Of a stretch of 64,000 nt of DNA, positions 1 through 6,585 are shown one piece after another. Each line of letters opens with the position of its first letter. The first letter of the stretch is position 1. This stretch comes from Brevundimonas sp. 357. GTDB taxonomy: Bacteria; Pseudomonadota; Alphaproteobacteria; Caulobacterales; Caulobacteraceae. The DNA is taken from NCBI RefSeq assembly GCF_003938605.1, contig NZ_RHWX01000003.1:1-64000 (forward strand), given 5' to 3'. A model generated the notes under the pieces. The model did not search any database and was not told where the DNA came from. It saw nothing but the letters and a program-made list of their open reading frames with translations. A program made the position numbers and the translations under genes.

Positions 1-82
1 TTCCGCTCCTTCCCAGCCAGGGAAATCTCAGCGGAAAACTCTAACGTCCGGTGATCCAGTTTTCGGGGAGCAGATCAAATTC
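1..82. mobile_element. Possible IS21-like element terminus (edge only)
   Basis: The gene on its right loses homology to its family just at this boundary. The short stretch around 56-95 contains TTTCGGGGAGCAGATCAAAT, which resembles the terminal repeats of IS21-family elements as I remember them. No istA or istB coding sequence is visible because the window begins here. The alternative is ordinary degenerate sequence downstream of a decayed gene. Confidence 0.25.
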
Positions 83-343
83 TCAGGGGCACGTCACGAT
101 GACGCTGCCGTATTTGGACGTCCAGGTCAGGGAGTTCGGGCCGCCGGACCCGTCCCGCGCCATGCCGCGCGGAAAGATCCAGAGGTTGGTCATGATCTCG
201 TCCTTCCAGTCCATCGACCGGGCGGTGATCACCGCGCCGTTGTGGCCGTGATAGACAAGGCGGGTGCAGGCCTCGGCCGCCGGAACGGCCAGCATGAAGG
301 CGGCGGCCAGGGCGGCGACGCCCTTCTTCATTCCAATACGCAT
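83..343 (-). pseudogene. Truncated choloylglycine hydrolase / penicillin V acylase-type Ntn hydrolase
   Basis: The N-terminus fits linear amide C-N hydrolases (bile salt hydrolase and penicillin V acylase family). A signal peptide ends AEA and is followed by Cys26-Thr-Arg, the nucleophilic cysteine exposed by processing, and then a typical N-G-A-V-I-T-A-R-S-M-D-W segment. Family members run to roughly 330-360 residues, but this frame stops after 86, with abrupt loss of similarity after about residue 82. Translating the remaining bases to position 1 does not recover the family. It lies 40 bp downstream of an outer-membrane protein gene on the same strand and was probably its operon partner. 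I judge it a broken gene, perhaps cut by an insertion. Confidence 0.7.
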
Positions 344-383
344 GTCGTCTCCTGAGGTGAGAGGATCATCGGGGGAGGGAGGA

Positions 384-1175
384 TCAGTAGGTCAGCGACA
401 GGCCCAGCACCGGGCCGTGGCGGGTCACTTTCCAGTCGAAGCGCTGGCCGGTGAAATCGTCCTGCTCATAGTTCTGGTGCAGCATGCGATAGCCGGCGTT
501 GATCGAGACGGCGCCGCCCGCCAGCGGGGTGCGATAGGAGGCCAGGGCCTGCCAGGCCAGGCTGTGACGGTCATTGTCGCCCAGGCCGCCGGCGTCGACC
601 TGGGTCCGCAGGGTCCAGCGTTCGGACACGTCGCTCTCGACCCGCAGGCCCAGCAGCAGGTCGGTCCATTCGGCGCCCTTGTGCGTGGCGCCCAGCGGGG
701 TGTTCAACTCGGCCCGCAGCTTGCTCCAGCGGGCGCCGATCAGCGGCTCGACGCGGAAGCTGCGCGCGTCGCCGAAGGCGGTGCGACCGCCCACGGGATC
801 GTCGATCAGGCGGAACAGCACGCCGCCCGAGACGGTGGTCGACCGGGTGCCCAGCGCGGCCGGAACGCCCATCAGGGACACGCCCTCATGGGTCTTGGCG
901 TACTGATAGTCGACGAAGGCGCCCCAGCGGCCCTTGCGCACCTCGACGTCGCCCATGACGACGCTCTCCAACTGGTCGAAGGCGTCCGAGGCGGACACGT
1001 CCACCGGCGCCTTGTGCCCGGCCAGGGTGACGTTGCCGTCCAGGGAGGTGGTCCAGACATAGGGGCTGACGGTGACGCGCCACTGGTCGTCGGCGCCGGC
1101 CTGGGCGCTGGCGGAACCGGCGACGGCGAGGCTCGCCAGACCGAAAAGAAGCGAGGCGGGGCGGAGGAACGTCAT
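384..1175 (-). CDS. Outer-membrane beta-barrel protein (hypothetical)
   Basis: This 263-residue protein starts with a clear signal peptide (hydrophobic stretch then GSASAQA). The mature part alternates polar and hydrophobic residues as in transmembrane beta strands and ends in an aromatic residue (SLTY), as expected for BAM-assembled barrels. I chose the ATG at 1175, which directly begins the signal peptide. A GTG five codons upstream (1190) is also possible. It precedes the truncated Ntn-hydrolase gene by 40 bp. The substrate or role cannot be read from sequence, and no plug domain or catalytic motif is visible. Confidence 0.7.
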   Translation of the reverse strand: MTFLRPASLLFGLASLAVAGSASAQAGADDQWRVTVSPYVWTTSLDGNVTLAGHKAPVDVSASDAFDQLESVVMGDVEVRKGRWGAFVDYQYAKTHEGVSLMGVPAALGTRSTTVSGGVLFRLIDDPVGGRTAFGDARSFRVEPLIGARWSKLRAELNTPLGATHKGAEWTDLLLGLRVESDVSERWTLRTQVDAGGLGDNDRHSLAWQALASYRTPLAGGAVSINAGYRMLHQNYEQDDFTGQRFDWKVTRHGPVLGLSLTY

Positions 1176-1285
1176 GGGGAGTTTACTCACTGCGACCGAG
1201 AGAATCGCCCTTGGGTAGAACGGCCGTGCTTAAGTAATCGTAGATCAGCAATCTTTGATTGCATCCTCCCGCTCAGCTCGCTCCG

Positions 1286-2002
1286 TCATCTGAAGCCGTA
1301 GTGATCGGCCAGCGCCTGCAGGCCCTGTTTCAGCAGGGTCTTGCCCTGTCGGCGGCGCAGGGACAGGGCCTGCTCCGCCAGTTGCAGCGACGTGCCGTGG
1401 ATGCAGACCTGTTCGACCATGGCGCGCAGACGCGGGCCGCAGGCGTCCAGCGCCGCCTGCACCCGCGCCGAGGCCGACAGGGCGCGGTCGCCCGGCTCGA
1501 TCCGCCTCGCGCCGCCGCCGGACCCTGTGCGCGGCAGGGCGTCCCAGCGCATGGTCAGGGACGGACCGGCCGCCGCGATCTCGGCCTCGGCGCGCAGGCG
1601 CTCGCCCGCCGCGACCTCGGCCGGGGTCAGCCACGGACGGCCCGACTGGTCCTTGCGCCGAGCCAGCCACAGGATCGGGCTCTCGCCCAGATTGGCGCGG
1701 CGCATCGTCAGGCGGCCGTCGCCCTCCATCACCGCGCGCTCGCCCTCGATGACGCCGGGGCGGCCGGGCGGGGTCGAGGCGGGAGCATGGTCGTTGGCCG
1801 CGCGAGGCAGCCAGCCGCCGCCTTCGCGCAACCGCAGGCCCGGCCGTTCGATCACGGCGCGGAAGACGGCCTCGTCCAGGGTCAACACCACCCGGCTGCG
1901 TCGATCGCCGCCGAGGCGCAAGGGATAGGCGCCGTTCGCCTGATCCAGCCAGGCGCCGGGCCGTTGCAGCAGGCTGCGGGCGCGTTCCAGTTGGCGGCTC
2001 AT
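1286..2002 (-). CDS. DUF6456 domain protein
   Basis: This 238-residue protein matches alphaproteobacterial DUF6456 proteins. The hallmark is an N-x-x-E-S-P-I-x-W-L segment near residue 105, followed by an A-G-E-R-L-R-A-E helix and a T-M-R-W motif. The last 45 residues look like a helix-turn-helix (G-T-S-L-Q-L-A-E-Q) and end H-Y-G-F. The start ATG overlaps the stop of the upstream gene (ATGA, 1999-2002), so the two are translationally coupled. Its partner has a DnaA domain IV-like fold, and both face the ctrA promoter. The function is unknown; DNA binding is an inference from the C-terminal region. Confidence 0.75.
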   Translation of the reverse strand: MSRQLERARSLLQRPGAWLDQANGAYPLRLGGDRRSRVVLTLDEAVFRAVIERPGLRLREGGGWLPRAANDHAPASTPPGRPGVIEGERAVMEGDGRLTMRRANLGESPILWLARRKDQSGRPWLTPAEVAAGERLRAEAEIAAAGPSLTMRWDALPRTGSGGGARRIEPGDRALSASARVQAALDACGPRLRAMVEQVCIHGTSLQLAEQALSLRRRQGKTLLKQGLQALADHYGFR

Positions 2003-2370
2003 CGGCGGGCTCCGATCTCGGGGGCCAGATCGACCAGAGGCAGCTCCATCACCGCCCGCAGCGACCCCTCCAGCCCATCCATCAGCGCGTCATAGTCGGG
2101 CCGGTCGCGTTCATCCTCGGCCCATCGACAGGCCGCGCCCGCCGTCGCCCGGTTCAGGCCGAAGGCGTGGGCCACCCGCTCCAACGGCCAGCCGAAGGAG
2201 ACGTGCGCCAGATACATGGCCGACCAGCGCGCCCGGCAGGCCCTGGGCCGCACCCGCTCGCGTCGCGTCATTTCCGCGACCGGCACGCCCAGGGCCAGAC
2301 CCGACAGCGACAGGGCCGCATCCGCCCGGATGCGGTCGCCCTCCGTCACCGGCACGCGATAGGGTTCCAT
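1999..2370 (-). CDS. Standalone DnaA domain IV-like helix-turn-helix protein
   Basis: This 123-residue protein has a central part (about residues 38-95) that resembles the C-terminal DNA-binding domain of the replication initiator DnaA: an R-x-R-x-x-x-M-Y-L-A helix, then P-L-x-x-V-A-H-A-F-G-L-N-R-A-T-A as the helix-turn-helix, then a K/R-rich tail. There is no AAA+ domain, so it cannot be an initiator by itself. It may compete for or share DnaA-box-like DNA (inference). It is the first gene of a two-gene operon with the DUF6456 gene and is transcribed divergently from ctrA across a 373-bp regulatory region. Confidence 0.7.
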   Translation of the reverse strand: MEPYRVPVTEGDRIRADAALSLSGLALGVPVAEMTRRERVRPRACRARWSAMYLAHVSFGWPLERVAHAFGLNRATAGAACRWAEDERDRPDYDALMDGLEGSLRAVMELPLVDLAPEIGARR

Positions 2371-2432
2371 GATCTTCGCTTCCTCCCGTCATTCCTGTGG
2401 ATGCCGCCATTATGAGTGCGTTCGGCGACCGA

Positions 2433-2452
2433 GATAGGAATGTTGTCCTATC
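2433..2452. promoter_or_regulatory. Perfect inverted repeat GATAGGA-N6-TCCTATC (operator candidate)
   Basis: Seven-base arms at 2433-2439 and 2446-2452 are exact reverse complements separated by six bases. The repeat lies 62 bp upstream of the DnaA-like gene (minus strand) and about 290 bp upstream of ctrA. No T-run follows on either strand, so a protein-binding site is more likely than a terminator. The binding protein is unknown. Confidence 0.5.
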
Positions 2453-2573
2453 AAACGTCAGAAACGGTCGCTTCCCCAGGCGGAGACAGGCATCGGCGGG
2501 GGCGGTTGTGCACGGCCCCTGTGGAAGACGCGTCAGACGTCAACAGGGGAATGAGGGGGCGGCGTCAAATAAA

Positions 2574-2676
2574 TTAACGAATCCTTGACTCAGGACTCTG
2601 GACGGCGATTCGCAAATCACCTTAGGCGTTTCATATCGGGATGCGTTAACCCTTCTTAAGGTTTTGGCCCGTTAAC
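2574..2676 (+). promoter_or_regulatory. ctrA promoter region: GANTC cluster and CtrA-type boxes
   Basis: Four GANTC sites, the target of the CcrM methyltransferase, sit at 2579-2583, 2587-2591, 2594-2598 and 2607-2611. A -35-like TTGACT at 2586-2591 overlaps one of them, and another covers the expected -10 zone, as in a methylation-controlled P1. Downstream, TTAA half-sites at 2646, 2656 and 2672, plus one at 2574, resemble CtrA boxes, which suggests an autoregulated P2 nearer the gene. In Caulobacter crescentus ctrA has this kind of two-promoter control. The sites here are seen directly; the promoter assignment is by analogy. Confidence 0.75.
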
Positions 2677-2743
2677 GTTGGAACAAGGTTACCCGGCCGT
2701 CGCTCCCGCGCGGCTATCCCAAGCTTTGCCTGGAGGGGCAAGA

Positions 2744-3445
2744 ATGCGCGTCCTGCTGATCGAAGACGACCATGCGACAGCCCAAAGCATTGAGCTGATG
2801 CTCAAGTCGGAAGGCTTTAACGTCTATACGACGGACCTGGGTGAGGAAGGCATCGATCTGGGCAAGATCTATGACTACGACCTCATTCTGCTGGACCTGA
2901 ACCTGCCAGACATGAGCGGGCTTGAGGTTCTGCGCCAGCTGCGCAACGGCAAGATCAATACGCCGGTGATGATCCTCTCGGGCAGCCATGAGATCGACAC
3001 CAAGGTCAAGACCTTCGGCGGCGGCGCTGACGACTATCTGACCAAGCCCTTCCACAAGGACGAGCTGATCGCGCGCACCCACGCCGTGGTTCGTCGCTCC
3101 AAGGGCCACGCCCAGGCCATCATCCACACCGGCGAGATCGCGGTGAACCTGGACGCCAAGACCGTCGAGGTGAACAGCCACCGCGTGCATCTGACCGGCA
3201 AGGAATATCAGATGCTGGAGCTGCTCTCCCTGCGTAAGGGCACGACCCTGACCAAGGAAATGTTCCTGAACCACCTGTACGGCGGCATGGACGAGCCGGA
3301 GCTGAAGATCATCGACGTCTTCATCTGCAAGCTGCGCAAGAAGCTGGCGACGGCCGCCGGCGGCAAGCACTACATCGAGACCGTCTGGGGCCGCGGCTAT
3401 GTCCTGCGCGACCCGGCCGAAGGCGCGATCACAGTCGCCGCCTGA
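2744..3445 (+). CDS. ctrA: Cell-cycle response regulator CtrA
   Basis: CtrA is the OmpR/PhoB-type master regulator of the Caulobacterales cell cycle. It activates or represses many genes and blocks replication origin firing. The receiver domain (about 1-120) has the acidic pocket Glu7-Asp8-Asp9, the phosphoacceptor Asp51 and Lys at P-F-H-K. The winged-helix domain (about 128-225) ends G-R-G-Y-V-L-R. The protein is 233 residues, close to the 231 of C. crescentus CtrA, and ends in Ala-Ala, the signal used for ClpXP degradation there. I took the ATG at 2744, preceded by TGGAGGGG; an in-frame start at 2678 would add an unrelated tail. The next feature is its terminator. Confidence 0.97.
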   Translation: MRVLLIEDDHATAQSIELMLKSEGFNVYTTDLGEEGIDLGKIYDYDLILLDLNLPDMSGLEVLRQLRNGKINTPVMILSGSHEIDTKVKTFGGGADDYLTKPFHKDELIARTHAVVRRSKGHAQAIIHTGEIAVNLDAKTVEVNSHRVHLTGKEYQMLELLSLRKGTTLTKEMFLNHLYGGMDEPELKIIDVFICKLRKKLATAAGGKHYIETVWGRGYVLRDPAEGAITVAA

Positions 3446-3485
3446 ACAGATCCCGTCTGAGCCTCCACTCAGGAACGATCCAGAA

Positions 3486-3518
3486 ACGCCTGCCGATGAA
3501 CTCGGCGGGCGTTTTTAT
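3486..3518 (+). terminator. Rho-independent terminator of ctrA
   Basis: A ten-base stem (3487-3496 with 3502-3511, one G-U type pair) with a five-base loop is followed by TTTTTATTT. It lies 41 bp after the ctrA stop codon. Confidence 0.85.
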
Positions 3519-3522
3519 TTGT

Positions 3523-3545
3523 CCTTCTCCCACAAGGGGAGAAGG
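3523..3545. repeat. Short intergenic hairpin repeat (CCTTCTCCC...GGGAGAAGG)
   Basis: Nine-base perfect inverted repeat, 3523-3531 with 3537-3545, right after the ctrA terminator and just before the stop codon of the convergent xylanase gene. Near-identical hairpins occur at 51540-51558, and a variant lies at 20453-20476, so this is a dispersed intergenic family. Confidence 0.6.
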
Positions 3546-3547
3546 GA

Positions 3548-4618
3548 TTACCGCGCGAACGCCTCGGTCAGCACGCTGAACGTTGGGTTGGGCCGCCCCT
3601 CGTCATTGAACAGCAGGGGGCTGTCCTGGCCGTCGTCGTTCTCGCCGCGCCGCAGCCAGGAATCGCTGTCGCGCACGCCCCAGACGGTGAAGGCGAAGCG
3701 TTGTGCGGGGGGCAGGCTCACGAAGGCCTCGGCCAGTTCCGCCACGCGCGCCGTCTGCTGCTCGCGGCGCTGGGCGCGGGAACGCAGGTCCGGCATCCGG
3801 CCGCCGCGCTTCAGCGACGCATCCAGTTCGGAGACATGGATGGGCAGGCCGAACTGACGGGCCTCGTTCATGAAGCCCGCGATCTGGCCCTTGGGGATTT
3901 CGATGTCGAGGTGGGACTGGATGCCGATGCCCTGAACCGGCGCGCCCGCCTTCAGCAGCCGCTCGACCAGGCGCAGGAAGGCCGCGCCCTTCTTGGGCGT
4001 GTTCTCCAGATTGTAGTCGTTCAGAAACAGGGTCGCCTCGGGCGCGGCGATGCGCGCCTGTTCGAAGGCGCGGATGATATAGGCGTCGATGCCGCCCAGG
4101 CCCCGGCTCCAGACGCAGTCGCGATAGCCGCTTCCGTCGTCCTCGACCGGCTCGTTGACCACGTCCCAGCCGACGATCTGGCTGCGCCAGCGCCCGGCGA
4201 CCTCGGCGATATAGCGGTCGTGTTCGGCGATGAAGCGCGGGCGGTCGTCGACGAGGGCGGTGAACCACGGGTGGTCCTGCGCATACCAGATCAGGGCGTG
4301 ACCGAAGAGGCGGACGCCTAGATCACGCGCGAAATAGGCGATGCGGTCCGGCGCGTCGAAGCGCAGGGAGCCGTCCTCCTGAAGGATATACTCCATCTTC
4401 ATCTCCCACTCGGGCGTGAGTTGGGAGAAGTGGGTGGAGACCAGCTGGAACCAGTCCTGATCCGACAGCTGGCCCGACATGGCGACGGTGCCGACCGGGA
4501 AGGGGGCGACGGCTTTCAGCGGCCGAACAGGGCCGGTCGGCGGCGTGGCGGGCGCCTCGCCCGCGCCGCAGGAGGCGAGCGCGAGGGTCGAGGCCAGCAG
4601 GGCGCGACGGTCGATCAC
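3548..4618 (-). CDS. GH10 endo-1,4-beta-xylanase, predicted lipoprotein
   Basis: This is a glycoside hydrolase family 10 enzyme that cleaves beta-1,4-xylan. The acid/base Glu156 lies in W-D-V-V-N-E-P and the nucleophile Glu264 in H-V-S-E-L-D. The family's S-H-L-D segment is also present. Residues 1-17 form a short signal ending in the lipobox L-A-S-C, so lipid anchoring is expected. The 356 residues fit a single catalytic domain without a carbohydrate-binding module. The start is GTG at 4618, 2 bp after the fliJ stop on the minus strand. It appears to be the third gene of the fliI-fliJ transcript, an unexpected place for a xylanase. Confidence 0.9.
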   Translation of the reverse strand: MIDRRALLASTLALASCGAGEAPATPPTGPVRPLKAVAPFPVGTVAMSGQLSDQDWFQLVSTHFSQLTPEWEMKMEYILQEDGSLRFDAPDRIAYFARDLGVRLFGHALIWYAQDHPWFTALVDDRPRFIAEHDRYIAEVAGRWRSQIVGWDVVNEPVEDDGSGYRDCVWSRGLGGIDAYIIRAFEQARIAAPEATLFLNDYNLENTPKKGAAFLRLVERLLKAGAPVQGIGIQSHLDIEIPKGQIAGFMNEARQFGLPIHVSELDASLKRGGRMPDLRSRAQRREQQTARVAELAEAFVSLPPAQRFAFTVWGVRDSDSWLRRGENDDGQDSPLLFNDEGRPNPTFSVLTEAFAR

Positions 4619-4620
4619 GT

Positions 4621-5034
4621 CTAGCCCTCGGCGCGGCGACGCAGGCCCATTTCGTCATAGGCGGCGGCCTCGCGCTTGGCGGCGGCCGTCAGCTTGTTCA
4701 GCCGGGTGGTTTCGGCGACGTGCTCGAACTTCTTCAGCTCCTCGAAGGCGCCGGTCAGGGCGTCACGGGCGCCTTCCTCTTCGGCGGCGACGGCGGCGAC
4801 CTCGGCCTCGGCGTCGGCGCGGCGCTGCTTCCAGCCGTTGAGATAGGCCTGCAGCATCATCCCGGAGGACGGATCGTGCCGCGCGTTCTCACGCTCGACC
4901 TCGGCCTCGGCGTCCAGCACGGCGACGCGCATCTCGGCCTCGGCCCTGCGGGCGCTGATCTCGGCCAGACGCTTCTGCAGCGTCTCGACCTCATAGTTGG
5001 AGATGCGGATCAGGGATTGGGCCCAGGTCGTCAT
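4621..5034 (-). CDS. fliJ: Flagellar export chaperone FliJ
   Basis: This 137-residue, almost entirely helical coiled-coil protein is rich in Glu, Ala and Arg. FliJ is the central stalk-like component of the flagellar type III export ATPase complex; it stimulates FliI and escorts export chaperones. Sequence conservation in the family is low. The call rests on length, coiled-coil character and its place 16 bp downstream of fliI. Downstream it is followed within 2 bp by the GH10 gene. Confidence 0.85.
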   Translation of the reverse strand: MTTWAQSLIRISNYEVETLQKRLAEISARRAEAEMRVAVLDAEAEVERENARHDPSSGMMLQAYLNGWKQRRADAEAEVAAVAAEEEGARDALTGAFEELKKFEHVAETTRLNKLTAAAKREAAAYDEMGLRRRAEG

Positions 5035-5050
5035 GCGTCGTCTCCCGTGA

Positions 5051-6436
5051 TCATTGGTCCACCATGCCCTGGTTCAGGATGGTTTCAAGTCTGTCGAAAC
5101 TTTCGTTCAGGCGCGTCACGTCGTCCTTGTCCTGGGTCAAGAAACCTTCCAGGGCCGGATTCAGGGCGATGGCGCGGTCGACGATGGGGTCGGCCCCGGT
5201 GCGATAGGCCCCGATGCGGATCAGCTCTTCCATGTTGGAATAGGCGCTCAGGCACTGGCGCGCGCGGCGGTTCAGTTCGCGCTCGGGCGGGGACTGGTTG
5301 CCGGGCATGGTGCGGCTGACCGACTTCAGCACGTCGATGGCGGGGAAGCGGCCGCGTTCGGCGATCTTGCGGTCCATGACGATGTGGCCGTCCAGAATGC
5401 CGCGCACGGCGTCGGCGATCGGCTCGTCATGGTCGCCCCCGTCCACCAGCACGGTGAACAGGGCGGTGATCGGTCCCGCCTCGGTCCCGTCCGGCCGGAT
5501 CGGCCCCGGCCCGGCGCGCTCCAGCAGCTTGGGCAGTTCGGTGAAGACGGTGGGGGTATAGCCCTTGGTCGTCGGCGGTTCGCCCGCCGCCAGGCCGATC
5601 TCGCGCTGGGCCATGGCGAAGCGGGTGACGCTGTCCATCAGGCACAGCACCTCCAGCCCCTGATCGCGGAAGAACTCGGCCACGGCCATGGTCATGTATG
5701 CCGCCTGACGCCGCTTCAGCGCCGGTTCGTCGCTAGTGGCGACCACGACGACGGCGCGTTTCAGGCCTTCTTCGCCGAGGGTCTCCTCGATGAACTCACG
5801 GACCTCGCGGCCCCGTTCGCCGATCAGGCCGACGACGACCACGTCGCAGGTGGCCTGACGCGCCAGCATGGACAGCAGCACCGACTTGCCCACGCCCGAA
5901 CCGGCGAAGATGCCCAGACGCTGGCCCCGGCTGGTGGTGGTGAAGACGTCCATCGCCCGCACGCCCAGGTCCAGCCGCTCGCCCACACGGCCGCGCGAAT
6001 GCGCGGGCGGCGGCGGGGCGCGCAGGGGGTAGGGGACGAGGCCCGGCGTCAACGGCCCCAGGCCGTCGATCGGCTCGCCGAAGGAATCGATGATGCGGCC
6101 CAGCCAGGCGGCGGTCGGGCGCACGCTGGCGGCGGCGTCGATGATGCGGATGTCGGCGCCCGGCGCCACGCCCTCGACCGGGCCGAAGGGCATCAGCAGG
6201 GCCTTGGCCTCGCGAAAGCCGACGACCTCGGCGGGCAGGGGGGGCTGGCCGCGTCGCTCGATCTCGGCCCGCGCCCCGACGGCCAGACGCGACAGGCCGC
6301 CGCGCGACTCGATCAGCAGGCCGCTGACGCCCGCCACCTTGCCGGTGACGACCAGCGGGTCGATCGCTTCGACGGCGGCGACGAGATTGCGCAAAGAAGG
6401 CCCCTGGGCCGCAAGAGGCGCAGCCGTTCCCCGCAA
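5051..6436 (-). CDS. fliI: Flagellar type III export ATPase FliI
   Basis: This is a 461-residue F1-beta-like ATPase that powers unfolding and export of flagellar subunits at the cytoplasmic base of the motor. The Walker A motif is A-G-S-G-V-G-K-S at residues 178-185. The G-E-R-G-R-E-V and Walker B-like L-C-L-M-D-S segments follow, and then the [13 protein letters not shown] motif typical of FliI. No ATG begins the frame. The listed start is TTG at 6436, and a second TTG at 6394 (M-R-N-L-V-A-A-V) matches better where FliI homologs begin. A CtrA-type box lies 12 bp upstream. Confidence 0.95.
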   Translation of the reverse strand: MRGTAAPLAAQGPSLRNLVAAVEAIDPLVVTGKVAGVSGLLIESRGGLSRLAVGARAEIERRGQPPLPAEVVGFREAKALLMPFGPVEGVAPGADIRIIDAAASVRPTAAWLGRIIDSFGEPIDGLGPLTPGLVPYPLRAPPPPAHSRGRVGERLDLGVRAMDVFTTTSRGQRLGIFAGSGVGKSVLLSMLARQATCDVVVVGLIGERGREVREFIEETLGEEGLKRAVVVVATSDEPALKRRQAAYMTMAVAEFFRDQGLEVLCLMDSVTRFAMAQREIGLAAGEPPTTKGYTPTVFTELPKLLERAGPGPIRPDGTEAGPITALFTVLVDGGDHDEPIADAVRGILDGHIVMDRKIAERGRFPAIDVLKSVSRTMPGNQSPPERELNRRARQCLSAYSNMEELIRIGAYRTGADPIVDRAIALNPALEGFLTQDKDDVTRLNESFDRLETILNQGMVDQ

Positions 6437-6448
6437 ACATGCTCGATC

Positions 6449-6456
6449 ATGGTTAA
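6449..6456 (-). promoter_or_regulatory. CtrA-type box TTAACCAT upstream of fliI
   Basis: Reading the minus strand gives TTAACCAT, identical to the core consensus described for CtrA half-sites. It lies 12 bp before the TTG annotated as the fliI start. fliI belongs to the CtrA-controlled early flagellar class in Caulobacter, so the site is in a sensible place. Only one half-site is seen. Confidence 0.55.
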
Positions 6457-6585
6457 CAGGGGATGAAGTCAGGCATAATTTTTCAACTTATGATTGCAAG
6501 TAATAAAGATGAAACCTTTGAAGCGCCGTTGTTATCGACAGGCTTGTCTAATCCATCGCCGTTATTCTGAAGGGGAGCGGTTCGG

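Noticed and set aside
5054-6466. A 470-codon plus-strand frame over fliI
   Set aside because: Antisense shadow of a gene with clear Walker and FliI motifs.
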